Positions 14,867 to 22,924 of a stretch of 25,372 nucleotides of DNA are shown piece by piece. Positions within the stretch are counted from its first letter, which is position 1, and every line of letters begins with the position of its first letter. Position numbers and translations under genes: made by a program. Source of the stretch: Methylophaga sp. (lineage in GTDB: Bacteria > Pseudomonadota > Gammaproteobacteria > Nitrosococcales > Methylophagaceae). The notes beneath the pieces were generated by a model, which did no database searches, was not told the origin of the DNA, and worked only from the letters and a program-made list of their open reading frames with translations. The stretch spans positions 1 through 25,372 of the forward strand of contig NZ_JAUSCC010000071.1 of NCBI RefSeq assembly GCF_030651745.1, in the 5' to 3' direction.

Positions 14867-17263
14867 ATGTCGCGACTTGTGTCACGCCTTTTAATATGGG
14901 GCTTTACCCTTCTGATAGCTGGCATGCTGTTTATCGCTGTCGTCTATCTATTTCTGTCACCGAAACTGCCTAGTGCTGAATCATTGCGCACAGTGCAATT
15001 ACAAATTCCTTTAAGAATATTCAGCGAGGAAGGTTTGCTGATGGCTGAATTTGGCGAAAAACGTCGGATACCAGTCACTTACGATGAAATTCCTCACAAA
15101 CTTATCGAAGCCTTTCTGGCAGCAGAGGATGATCGTTTTTTCCAGCACCCGGGAGTGGATTATCAAGGTCTTCTTCGTGCCGCCTATTCGTTAGTGCTTA
15201 CTGGTGAAAAAGCACAAGGTGGCAGTACCATCACCATGCAGGTGGCACGTAATTTCTTCTTAAGTAACGAAAAAACCTATTTGCGCAAAATCAATGAAAT
15301 TATTTTGTCACTGGAAATAGAAAACACTTTATCGAAGGAAGAAATCCTCGCCCTATACCTCAACAAAATCTTTCTGGGACATCGTTCATATGGTGTTGGC
15401 GCTGCGGCTGATGTTTATTACGGTAAAAGACTGGAAGATTTAACCCTGGCTCAAATGGCCATGATCGCTGGCCTTCCCAAAGCCCCCTCCACTACTAATC
15501 CCATCACTTCTCCTGAAAGAGCGTTAAATCGCCGTAACTATGTATTGAGAAGAATGATGGATGTTGGCTATATAACTCAGGCTGAATATCAGGAAGCGCT
15601 AAAAGAAGAAGTGAGTGCCCGCTATCATGGACGGGAAATTGAAGTTTACGCCCCATATGTTGCTGAAATGGTGCGAACATACATGGTTGAAGAATACGGC
15701 GAACTGGCCTATGAAAATGGTATGCGTGTATTTACCACCATTAAGGCCAAACACCAGCAAGCATCAACCAAAGCTTTGCAGGATGCGCTTCTGGCCTATG
15801 ACAAACGTCATGGCTATCGAGGTGCCGTTGCCAAGGTTGATTTAAGAGAATTGCCTGATTTAGCTGCTTCGGAACTTCACTTGAGAGATTACTCAATAAT
15901 CGGCTCTATCAGCCCCGCCTTAGTACTGAGTATTGAAAATAATGTTGCTCAGGTTTTTGTGAAACGCTTAGGTCAAATTGAACTGCCGTTTTCAGCAGTT
16001 AGTTGGGCCCAACCGCAACTAAGCGCCAATAGTATGGGACCAAGACCGCAAACCATCACTGATGTTCTGGCGGTTGGCGATATTATTTATCTCCGTGCCT
16101 TAGAAGAAGATTCATGGCAATTGGCCCAAATTCCTGAAGCTCAAGCTGCTTTGGTATCGCTGGCATCAGAAGACGGTGCAATTACTTCATTGCAAGGTGG
16201 ATTTGATTTCTTTCAGAGTAAATTTAATCGGGTCACCCAATCTAAACGACAGCCTGGTTCCGGTTTTAAACCATTTGTGTACTCGGCTGCATTGGAAAAG
16301 GGCTATACCGCAGCTACAGTGATAAATGATGCACCGGTGGTATTTGATGATCCGGGACTTGAAAACGTCTGGCGTCCAGAAAATTACAGTGGTCGTTTTT
16401 TCGGCCCAACCCGGTTAAGGGAAGCACTTACTCACTCAAGAAACCTGGTTTCTATTCGGTTATTAAGAGATATCGGCATTGCTTACACAGTAGATTACGT
16501 GCAACGCTTTGGCTTTACACCTGCTCAGGTCCCCGCAAATCTTTCTGTTGCCTTGGGCAGCGGCAATGCTGCACCGTTAGATATGGCACGTGCTTACGCG
16601 ACTCTGGCAAATGGCGGTCATTTGGTGAACCCTTATATTATCTCCCGTATAGAAAACTCCGCGGGTGAGCTATTAATGCAGACAAAACCGCACAAAGTCT
16701 GTGATAACTGCGCTGCTCCAACGGAAGCCATGACTGAAGAAGAAGCTTTGATGCAGGCTGAATTATTAGGTTTTTATCCAGCCAAACAAGTTATCACACC
16801 GCAAAATGCATTCATTATTAACAGCATGTTGCGAGATGTGGTGAAGTTCGGTACGGGACGTCAGGCACTCAGTCTGAATCGCAGTGATCTGGCAGGTAAA
16901 ACAGGTACGACCAATGATCAGCTTGATGCCTGGTTTAATGGTTATACCCCAGACTTAGTCGCTGTTGGTTGGGTAGGATTTGATAATCCTCAAACCCTCG
17001 GCCGCTACGAAACCGGTGGACGAGCAGCACTACCAATGTGGATTGATTTTATGCGGGTGGCTCTTGCCGATATGCCTGAACATCCTTTCGAGCAACCAGT
17101 AGACATGGTGACCGTCCGCATTGATCCACAAACAGGTTTACTGGCGCGGCCGGGTGATTCGGACGCTATCTACGAAACCTTTCATAAGGATAATGTGCCG
17201 GCAATGCGCGGCGGGAGTGGCAGCTCACGTGATCAGGATGATTCACTTATAGACTTGTTCTGA
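14867..17263 (+). CDS. mrcA: Bifunctional class A penicillin-binding protein 1A
   Basis: Inner-membrane, periplasm-facing peptidoglycan glycosyltransferase/transpeptidase. 798 residues, somewhat shorter than the 850 of E. coli PBP1A. There is an N-terminal membrane anchor (LLIWGFTLLIAGMLFIAVVY, near 8-27). The glycosyltransferase domain has catalytic Glu87 in AAEDDRFFQHPGVD, then GGSTITMQVARN (118-129) and YLNKIFLGHRSYGVGAAA (164-181). A middle OB-like region is near 320-425. The transpeptidase domain has Ser465-x-x-Lys468 (PGSGFKPF), SRN (524-526) and KTGTTND (678-684). CDNC (Cys612, Cys615) before the KTG motif is a cysteine pair comparable to one in E. coli PBP1A. Divergent neighbour of pilM, the placement of ponA in Pseudomonas. 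The start ATG is supported by promoter spacing despite a weak ribosome-binding site. Confidence 0.97.
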   Translation: MSRLVSRLLIWGFTLLIAGMLFIAVVYLFLSPKLPSAESLRTVQLQIPLRIFSEEGLLMAEFGEKRRIPVTYDEIPHKLIEAFLAAEDDRFFQHPGVDYQGLLRAAYSLVLTGEKAQGGSTITMQVARNFFLSNEKTYLRKINEIILSLEIENTLSKEEILALYLNKIFLGHRSYGVGAAADVYYGKRLEDLTLAQMAMIAGLPKAPSTTNPITSPERALNRRNYVLRRMMDVGYITQAEYQEALKEEVSARYHGREIEVYAPYVAEMVRTYMVEEYGELAYENGMRVFTTIKAKHQQASTKALQDALLAYDKRHGYRGAVAKVDLRELPDLAASELHLRDYSIIGSISPALVLSIENNVAQVFVKRLGQIELPFSAVSWAQPQLSANSMGPRPQTITDVLAVGDIIYLRALEEDSWQLAQIPEAQAALVSLASEDGAITSLQGGFDFFQSKFNRVTQSKRQPGSGFKPFVYSAALEKGYTAATVINDAPVVFDDPGLENVWRPENYSGRFFGPTRLREALTHSRNLVSIRLLRDIGIAYTVDYVQRFGFTPAQVPANLSVALGSGNAAPLDMARAYATLANGGHLVNPYIISRIENSAGELLMQTKPHKVCDNCAAPTEAMTEEEALMQAELLGFYPAKQVITPQNAFIINSMLRDVVKFGTGRQALSLNRSDLAGKTGTTNDQLDAWFNGYTPDLVAVGWVGFDNPQTLGRYETGGRAALPMWIDFMRVALADMPEHPFEQPVDMVTVRIDPQTGLLARPGDSDAIYETFHKDNVPAMRGGSGSSRDQDDSLIDLF

Positions 17264-17271
17264 CAAATCCT

Positions 17272-17295
17272 TCTCCCGGCAGAAACGCCGGGAGA
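17272..17295 (+). terminator. GC-rich hairpin after the PBP1A gene (possible terminator)
   Basis: TCTCCCGGC (17272-17280) and GCCGGGAGA (17287-17295) form a perfect 9-bp stem with a 6-base loop, eight bases after the PBP1A stop. No U-tract follows on either strand, so it may act as a 3'-end stabiliser or a weak terminator rather than a canonical Rho-independent one. Confidence 0.55.
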
Positions 17296-17549
17296 GACCA
17301 TCCACGATTCACTTATAACAAAGCTCGTAAGTTAGGCTATCTGCTTGAAGAAAAGAACCTGAGAGATCGTATGCATATACGATGACTTGGGAAAATAGAA
17401 CGGCAGTAAATAATTGAACACGTTTGCCAATCAGTTCAACTCAGTAATTGGGTGAAATCGAATCTGATAATAGCGATGTATCTGCTTGAGGAAACTCTTA
17501 AGCTATGACTGTGCGTATGAAAGAACTGACAAGAAACTAATGGTGAAAA
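17296..17549. other. Convergent intergenic region with short repeats, no gene found
   Basis: This region lies between two converging 3' ends (PBP1A and the M48 protease). I find no credible coding frame in it. It contains a 7-bp perfect hairpin ATCGTAT-GCAT-ATACGAT (17366-17383); an 11-base direct repeat TATCTGCTTGA at 17338-17348 and 17479-17489, each followed by a purine-rich GAAA-like tail; and GATTCACTTATA at 17306-17317, repeating 12 bases from the PBP1A gene tail (17240-17251). No clear promoter or terminator for the protease gene is seen. Confidence 0.5.
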
Positions 17550-19025
17550 CTAGCGAATACGTTTAGCCATTTGCCCCGGCTTCAACTCACCATTTGGATA
17601 ATGACCATTCAATAAACGCAATTGCTGGATAGGACTATTACTAATCCGGCTAGAAGCAGCCCAGCTTGCATAACTATCATTAGCTCCCACCTTAACCACT
17701 TCGATACGCTGTGCTTTAGCAAGGTGTTTTTCGTCGTCACGCAAGGCATGAAAGCTCATGACGGTTTCACGGAAACTGGCATCAAACTTACTAAAATCGC
17801 CAGCCGCTTTAGTGGTCGCTATAAAAATATAGGCTTTATCACGAAGATACATCACCGCCACTCGAACATTTTTGCCATCTGCAACCGCAATACCGGTATA
17901 GCCTTGCAGACCGTGACTGGTAAGCGCCTCACCGTTTTTCAAATCTTTAATATTCAGTCGATCACGGATGAATTCCGCAGGTGTCTGTTTACGATTCAGA
18001 TCCGAAACGCCCATTTCGATAATTGCTAAACCTTCAGGTGCCACCGCACGCAGACTGGTCGGATTATTCTGGATATGCCAATTGACTGGGAAACTCAAAG
18101 CAAACTGCATATCACCATGATAAAAGTTTCTTCCCGAACGAATACCCTGGGATTCACTGTCACCAAACACCATACCGTCAATACGCTGCAGGTAACGTTC
18201 GACACCTTCTTCACCTTGAGCAGAAGTTTTATAACGATCTGCTGCCTTTACCACTTCTTGTAAACGGGTATCGTTATCGGGGTGAGAGGCAAACAAACCA
18301 TGATAGCCTTGGTATTCCTGCCCTTGTTTTTTAGCTTCTGCCTCAGCAAAAGTTGCCTGATCCTTTAGAACCCCAATCACGTTGATCATGGCCTGCGGGT
18401 TATATCCCGAACGGGCAAGATATTCTGCACCGAGCCTGTCAGACTCTAGTTCATGCTCACGACCATAACCACTAAGCAAAGCGCCGCCGAACAGATTAAA
18501 TAAATCCTGCGCACCAGCAGTTCGCAATCCAGGCACTAAGATCGCACCGAGTGTGTAGCCTAAATTAGCCGCTTGGGCGGCACTTTGCTGGCGCACACCA
18601 TGCCTGGCGGTAACGTGGCCAATTTCATGCCCTAAAACGGCAGCCAACTCAGCTTCGGAGTTGAGATAAGACATCAACCCACGGGTTATATAAATATAGC
18701 CGCCAGGTAAAGCAAAAGCATTGATAACCGGCGAATCCAATACCGTAAAGCGATAAACCAAATCATCACGATGACTCACTACAGCAAGTCTTTGCCCCAC
18801 ATCTTGGACGTATCTCTGCAAAGCTTCATCTTCATACAAACCGTATTCCTTAACGATTTGCGGATGATAGGTGCGGCCCATCTCCAGCTCTTTGCTTTCA
18901 CTGAACATGACAAAATCTTGACCGCCAGTTACTGGATTTTGTGCACAGCCTGTGACAAATCCCAGAAACAACAAAGCCCCTGTCAATCGACAGAGGCTTT
19001 TGTATGTGGTGCTAATAATGTTCAT
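17550..19025 (-). CDS. M48-family zinc metalloprotease, predicted lipoprotein
   Basis: A 491-residue periplasmic Zn protease. ATG 19025 gives a lipoprotein signal peptide (LTGALLFLGFVTGC, acylated Cys27) followed by AQNPVTGGQDFVMFSESKEL, typical of M48 lipoproteins of gammaproteobacteria. The active site is HEIGH (133-137) after LNSEAELAAVLG, with the third zinc ligand in REHELESDRLGAEYLARSGY. FALPGGYIYITRGLM precedes it, as in BepA/LoiP-type proteases. The C-terminal half lacks BepA-type TPR repeats that I can recognise and ends in QLRLLNGHYPNGELKPGQ, a tail common in this subfamily. An upstream TTG-type extension to 19151 was rejected because it would overlap rpmE and bury the signal peptide. 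Likely role: envelope protein quality control (inferred). It lies 28 bases after rpmE. Confidence 0.92.
   Translation of the reverse strand: MNIISTTYKSLCRLTGALLFLGFVTGCAQNPVTGGQDFVMFSESKELEMGRTYHPQIVKEYGLYEDEALQRYVQDVGQRLAVVSHRDDLVYRFTVLDSPVINAFALPGGYIYITRGLMSYLNSEAELAAVLGHEIGHVTARHGVRQQSAAQAANLGYTLGAILVPGLRTAGAQDLFNLFGGALLSGYGREHELESDRLGAEYLARSGYNPQAMINVIGVLKDQATFAEAEAKKQGQEYQGYHGLFASHPDNDTRLQEVVKAADRYKTSAQGEEGVERYLQRIDGMVFGDSESQGIRSGRNFYHGDMQFALSFPVNWHIQNNPTSLRAVAPEGLAIIEMGVSDLNRKQTPAEFIRDRLNIKDLKNGEALTSHGLQGYTGIAVADGKNVRVAVMYLRDKAYIFIATTKAAGDFSKFDASFRETVMSFHALRDDEKHLAKAQRIEVVKVGANDSYASWAASSRISNSPIQQLRLLNGHYPNGELKPGQMAKRIR
18971..19003 (-). terminator. Terminator-like hairpin inside the protease signal-peptide codons (probable rpmE terminator)
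   Basis: On the minus-strand RNA, AAAGCCUCUGUC pairs with GACAGGGGCUUU (12 bp including one G-U) around a GAUU loop, followed by GUUGUUU. It begins about 50 bases after the rpmE stop and about 20 bases inside the protease coding sequence. The short distance to rpmE and the U-rich tail suggest it ends or attenuates rpmE transcripts. The plus strand can form a similar stem with one C-A mismatch followed by TTTTGT. Confidence 0.6.
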
Positions 19026-19053
19026 TAGTAACTTCGGCTTTAGGCCCGCAAGT

Positions 19054-19254
19054 TTATTTTCCGTATTTTTGACGGAATTTATCAACACGACCGGCGCTAT
19101 CAAGCATTTTTTGTTTGCCGGTGTAGAACGGGTGACATTCTGAGCACACATCCAGCGTCAGGTCATTGCCGCGTGTTGAACGGGTTTTGAAGCTGTTACC
19201 GCAGCTGCATGTAACATTGATTTCGCTATAATCTGGATGGATATCCGCTTTCAT
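19054..19254 (-). CDS. rpmE: 50S ribosomal protein bL31 (zinc-binding type)
   Basis: A 66-residue ribosomal protein of the large subunit, part of intersubunit bridge B1. It begins [18 protein letters not shown] and retains all four zinc-ligand cysteines (C16, C18, C37, C40), so it is the zinc-containing RpmE rather than the zinc-independent YkgM paralogue. ATG 19254 was chosen for the conserved N-terminus; an in-frame upstream start at 19293 falls in the untranslated leader. GAG lies eight bases upstream. It has its own promoter and a structured leader, and its terminator overlaps the next gene. Confidence 0.97.
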   Translation of the reverse strand: MKADIHPDYSEINVTCSCGNSFKTRSTRGNDLTLDVCSECHPFYTGKQKMLDSAGRVDKFRQKYGK

Positions 19255-19319
19255 ATCTGTTCTCGCCAATAATAATGTTTGCCTGACAAACACACTTTAT
19301 ATGTTTGCCCTTTCTGAAC
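19255..19319 (-). promoter_or_regulatory. rpmE leader with two mutually exclusive hairpins (candidate L31 autoregulatory leader)
   Basis: The minus-strand leader contains CAAAC (19303-19307), GUUUG (19287-19291) and CAAAC (19277-19281). The middle element can pair with either flank, giving alternative stems with 11-base or 5-base loops. The outer CAAAC elements lie in 9-base direct repeats GGCAAACAT (19301-19309 and 19275-19283). bL31 is known to regulate its own mRNA in E. coli; a similar role here is inference, and the stems are only 5 bp. Confidence 0.45.
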
Positions 19320-19325
19320 CGCGTA

Positions 19326-19354
19326 ATTCTACTGATCAGCCGTCATTTCAGCAA
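19326..19354 (-). promoter_or_regulatory. Predicted sigma70 promoter of rpmE with AT-rich upstream element
   Basis: The minus-strand -35 TTGCTG (19349-19354) and -10 TAGAAT (19326-19331, 5 of 6 matches) are separated by exactly 17 bases. The 24 bases upstream of the -35 (19355-19378) are almost entirely A/T with A- and T-runs, resembling an UP element as expected of a strong ribosomal-protein promoter. The predicted start near 19319 gives a leader of about 65 bases. Confidence 0.72.
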
Positions 19355-19378
19355 GTCTTAAATAAGTATTTATTTTTA

Positions 19379-19954
19379 TTACGACTTTTGAGCCACCAAC
19401 ATGGCCTGACTGCGCCAGCCCTTGGTAATGTCTCCCAGCAATGCCTCATCACGGTAAGCCCTGAGTTTGAGACCAGCAAATAAACTTAACAGTTCATTAT
19501 CCGCCAGTAAAAATTCGGGACTATGTGGGCCTCTGTTATCAACTTTGTTGCGACAAAATGTTTGATAAAACACTAACCCGTTTGGTTTTAATGCGCTAAT
19601 AAGCTGTGGACATAACTGACGATCCAGAAACTGGCTGACCACAATCACATCAAAGCTATTTTCTGCAGGCGGTTTAGCAGAGACATCCCGTTGTTCGGTG
19701 AACACCTCAAGTTGACGCCGTTGTGCTTCGACAGTTAACTTTGACAAGGCTTCACCACTGATATCCCAAGCCTGGGTCTGCAACCCCAGACTAGCCATTA
19801 ATAAGGCATTGGCCCCCAATCCACAGGCAAGATCCAAGGCAAGTCCTTGCTTGGGCAGTAAATGCTGATTTTGCTGTAAGACCAGTGCAGGCTCCGGATA
19901 ATCTGCTATCGCTTCACGATAGCGTTCATCCCATTTTTGTTGAAGATCGGTCAT
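19379..19954 (-). CDS. Class I SAM-dependent methyltransferase, substrate unknown
   Basis: A 191-residue Rossmann-fold methyltransferase. Motif I is ALDLACGLGANAL (39-51), followed by the acidic motif II position in AWDISGEALSKL, a motif III-like ERDVSAKPPAENSF region and motif IV FDVIVVSQFLDR; VFYQTFCRN follows in the C-terminal part. It resembles TehB/UbiE-like small methyltransferases annotated only generally. No substrate-binding domain is added. Its ATG directly follows the trkH stop (TAAATG), so it is the last gene of the miaB-to-trkH operon. No terminator is seen before the rpmE promoter. The family is clear but the substrate cannot be assigned from sequence. Confidence 0.85.
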   Translation of the reverse strand: MTDLQQKWDERYREAIADYPEPALVLQQNQHLLPKQGLALDLACGLGANALLMASLGLQTQAWDISGEALSKLTVEAQRRQLEVFTEQRDVSAKPPAENSFDVIVVSQFLDRQLCPQLISALKPNGLVFYQTFCRNKVDNRGPHSPEFLLADNELLSLFAGLKLRAYRDEALLGDITKGWRSQAMLVAQKS

Positions 19955-21406
19955 TTAACGACGCCAGAATGCCGGTGTCAGCACCACCAATAAGGTGAAA
20001 ATTTCCAGACGTCCTAACAACATGGCAACACATAATATCCATTTTGACGTGTCATTGATCTGCCCAAAATTCGCTCCGACATCCCCAAGGCCTGGCCCCA
20101 GATTATTCAAACAGGCGGTGACAGCAGAAAAAGAAGTCACTACATCCAAGCCAGTCGCCATCAACATTAAATGCATAATGCTGAAACAGAACACGTATAA
20201 GGCAAAGAACCCCCATACCGCGCCAACCACTTTTGATGGTAAAGCCTTGCCATTAACCTTGATGGCAAACACCGCATTAGGGTGAATCAAACGTAAAACT
20301 TCACGATAGCCCTGCTTGAAAAGCAACATCGCCCGAATAACTTTGATACCACCACCGGTCGAAAAAGCACAGCCGCCGATATAACTGGTCATTAACAGCA
20401 AAATCGGTAAAAAACCCGGCCATAAATAATAATCCGTGGTGGTAAAACCGGCCGTGGTACCGATGGATACTGCCTGAAAAATACCGTGATGTGCTGAAGT
20501 CCAGCCATCATCAAAGGTTCCAGTAAAATACAGATAGGTCGTGGTTATCAACGAAATGATAAACATAATGCTCAAAAACACTTTCAGCTCGGAGTCACGC
20601 AAATAATGCATCAGACTGCGGTGTCGCCAGGCCAGAAAATGTAATGAAAAGTTCATTGCCGAAATCAACATGAACGCCACGGCAATCATCTCAATAGTGG
20701 CACTGTTAAAGAAGCCCATACTGGCATCATGGGTGGAAAAACCGCCAATAGCGACGGTTGAGAAACTGTGACCTATCGCATCGAACCAACTCATTCCGGC
20801 CCAGCGGTAGGCAATGGCACAGGCAACGGTTAATGTCAGATAGATATACCAGAGGGCTTTAGCCGTTTCTGTAATACGCGGGGTTAATTTGGCATCTTTC
20901 ATAGGGCCTGGGGTTTCAGCCCGATACAACTGCATACCACCGACACCTAACAACGGCAAAATCGCCACAGCCAACACGACGATCCCCATACCGCCCAACC
21001 ATTGCAGAAACTGACGATAAAACAAGACCGCCTGTGGCAGGGTATCCAAGCCCACTAACACCGTCGCACCGGTGGTGGTTAAACCGGACATTGACTCAAA
21101 TACCGCATCGGTAATGCTCATTTGAGGCGATTCAGTGAGATAAAACGGCAACGCCCCGGAGAAACCCAAGGCAATCCAGAACATAACCACGACGATAAAC
21201 CCATCGCGGATCTTTAATTCTTTTCGATGTTTTCTAGCCGGAAGCCATAACAACGCGCCAGTGCTGACCAGAATAACAAACGCCGTTAAAAAAGCGGTGG
21301 CAGCACCATCATCGAACCACCAGGAAACCAGCACCGGTGGCAGCATCGTGATACTGAACAAGCTCAGCAAGATGCCCAGAATGCGCTGGATGGTCATTAA
21401 TTGCAT
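19955..21406 (-). CDS. trkH: Trk potassium uptake channel subunit TrkH
   Basis: A 483-residue inner-membrane potassium channel/transporter that works with the NAD/ATP-binding regulator TrkA (not in the window). The protein is a run of hydrophobic helices arranged as four membrane-pore-membrane repeats. The selectivity-filter glycine segments are visible in order as LTTTGATV (109-116), FSTVAIGGFST, GTTAGFTTTD and CLNNLGPGLGDVG, with the intramembrane loop glycines CAFSTGGGIKVIRA. Length matches E. coli TrkH (483). It starts six bases after lnt, so it appears as an accretion to the miaB-phoH-ybeY-corC-lnt operon. A marine/halotolerant methylotroph would use it for osmoadaptation (inference). 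Confidence 0.95.
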   Translation of the reverse strand: MQLMTIQRILGILLSLFSITMLPPVLVSWWFDDGAATAFLTAFVILVSTGALLWLPARKHRKELKIRDGFIVVVMFWIALGFSGALPFYLTESPQMSITDAVFESMSGLTTTGATVLVGLDTLPQAVLFYRQFLQWLGGMGIVVLAVAILPLLGVGGMQLYRAETPGPMKDAKLTPRITETAKALWYIYLTLTVACAIAYRWAGMSWFDAIGHSFSTVAIGGFSTHDASMGFFNSATIEMIAVAFMLISAMNFSLHFLAWRHRSLMHYLRDSELKVFLSIMFIISLITTTYLYFTGTFDDGWTSAHHGIFQAVSIGTTAGFTTTDYYLWPGFLPILLLMTSYIGGCAFSTGGGIKVIRAMLLFKQGYREVLRLIHPNAVFAIKVNGKALPSKVVGAVWGFFALYVFCFSIMHLMLMATGLDVVTSFSAVTACLNNLGPGLGDVGANFGQINDTSKWILCVAMLLGRLEIFTLLVVLTPAFWRR

Positions 21407-21412
21407 AGTCGA

Positions 21413-22924
21413 TTATGGGTCTAGATGGCGGTGAAGTTGTCGATAATACGCCCATAAGGCCAGCAACAACAAAGTGCTGATCAACAATGGCCATTGTCCC
21501 CAGCGAACATAGGGTGTACTGCCATCGCGCGCCTGAATTTCCCCGGTTAACACAGCTTTTTCAAATTGAGGACTTTGCTGTTGGATTTTGCCTTTATAGT
21601 CGATAAACGCTGAAATACCATTGGTGGTGACCCGTAAAATCGGTCTACCGGTTTCCAGCCCTCGGCTGCGTGAAATCTGCAGATGCTGGTGCGGTGCAAA
21701 CGAATCGCCGTACCACGCATTATTAGTTGCATTGATCAGTAAGGTTGCGGCAGGCACCGTTTCCCTGACCTCTGACGAAAACGCATCTTCGTAACAAATA
21801 GATACGCCAACGGGTTGCCCGGCCAGCATCATTTGCGGTTGATTTGCCGTACCCGGCACAAAGGCGGACATCGGTAAATCAAAAAATTTAATCAAACCGC
21901 GTAGTGTTTCAAAAGGCACATAATCACCAAATGGAACCAGATGACGTTTGTGATAAAACACCGGGGTTTCGGTCAGGCTGACCATGCTGTTGTAATAATC
22001 ATCACCATTGTCATCCAACACCGGCAGTCCAAGAATGATATCGGTATTGTGAGAGCGCGCTTCCCGCCCTAACGGTGCCAGATAGCCTTCATTTATTTGA
22101 TGATAAAACGCCGTTGCCGCATTCTCAGGCCAGACAATAATGTCGGCATCCCAATGCTGACGGCTTAAGTCAGCATAAAGCTGCAAAGTGTTACGCAGCT
22201 GCTGCGGATCCCATTTAATTTCCTGCGGCACATTACCTTGAATTAATGCTGCTTTAATCGGCTCACCAGTGGGGTTTGTCCACTCAACGGATTGCAATGT
22301 ATATGCTCCACCCCATATCACCAAAGGCAGCAATATAACTGGCCATTTACGCTGACTGATGGTCAGAGCCAGACACCCTGCCGTCAAAGCCACTAACCAT
22401 GAAGCGCCATGTACGCCGATTAATGGAATGATTCCGGCCAGCGGGCCTTCAATTTGCCCAGTGCCAACTTCCAGCCAGGGAAAGCCGGTTAAAAACCAGG
22501 CTTTAAACCATTCAAATATCAGCCAGCTTAGTGGCAGTAAAATCAGGAAATCTTTGGCAGAAAGAACCGGCCCGGTCAGCCGTTTTATTAACCAGCCCAG
22601 CGCACCGACCATTAGTCCCAAGGCAATAACAAATAAAGCTGTCAGCAATCCCGCCAGCAAAACACTTGCCTGACCAAACACATGAATAGCGACATACACC
22701 CATGAAACACCAACACCAAACATGCCGGTGCCAAACAAACTGCCGCGCCACAAGGCTTGTCTTGGCGTGACATGCTGCCAGCTCATAAACAAGACAAGCA
22801 GGCTTAAGATAGCCAGCGGATAAAAATGAAAAGGTGCCAGACTCAACGGCAGCATAGCGCCGGCAACTAATGCTGCCCAACTACCAAACCGCCCTTGCCA
22901 AGCATTCTGCCCGGGGTTTGTCAT
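21413..22924 (-). CDS. lnt: Apolipoprotein N-acyltransferase Lnt
   Basis: Inner-membrane enzyme that N-acylates the lipidated N-terminal cysteine of lipoproteins, the last maturation step. 503 residues: an N-terminal membrane domain with six or more hydrophobic helices (about 12-210), a periplasmic nitrilase-like domain and a C-terminal membrane helix (WPLLISTLLLLALWAYY). The catalytic triad is intact: Glu267 in VWPENAATAF, Lys326 in YHKRHLVPFGDYVP and Cys377 in SICYEDAF. It overlaps the corC stop by one base (TAATG). Predicted lipoproteins in this window (PilP, M48 protease) are potential substrates. Confidence 0.97.
   Translation of the reverse strand: MTNPGQNAWQGRFGSWAALVAGAMLPLSLAPFHFYPLAILSLLVLFMSWQHVTPRQALWRGSLFGTGMFGVGVSWVYVAIHVFGQASVLLAGLLTALFVIALGLMVGALGWLIKRLTGPVLSAKDFLILLPLSWLIFEWFKAWFLTGFPWLEVGTGQIEGPLAGIIPLIGVHGASWLVALTAGCLALTISQRKWPVILLPLVIWGGAYTLQSVEWTNPTGEPIKAALIQGNVPQEIKWDPQQLRNTLQLYADLSRQHWDADIIVWPENAATAFYHQINEGYLAPLGREARSHNTDIILGLPVLDDNGDDYYNSMVSLTETPVFYHKRHLVPFGDYVPFETLRGLIKFFDLPMSAFVPGTANQPQMMLAGQPVGVSICYEDAFSSEVRETVPAATLLINATNNAWYGDSFAPHQHLQISRSRGLETGRPILRVTTNGISAFIDYKGKIQQQSPQFEKAVLTGEIQARDGSTPYVRWGQWPLLISTLLLLALWAYYRQLHRHLDP

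Noticed and set aside
17240..17317. GATTCACTTATA direct repeat at 17240-17251 and 17306-17317 as a transposon or attachment-site duplication
   Set aside because: The sequence between the copies holds only the end of the PBP1A gene and a hairpin, with no element or further repeat structure; it may be chance or a small local duplication.
19026..19151. 42-residue N-terminal extension of the M48 protease
   Set aside because: It runs through most of rpmE's 3' half on the same strand in another frame and would bury the lipoprotein signal peptide that starts cleanly at 19025.
19054..19254. Zinc-independent L31 paralogue (YkgM type)
   Set aside because: All four zinc-ligand cysteines (C16, C18, C37, C40) are present.
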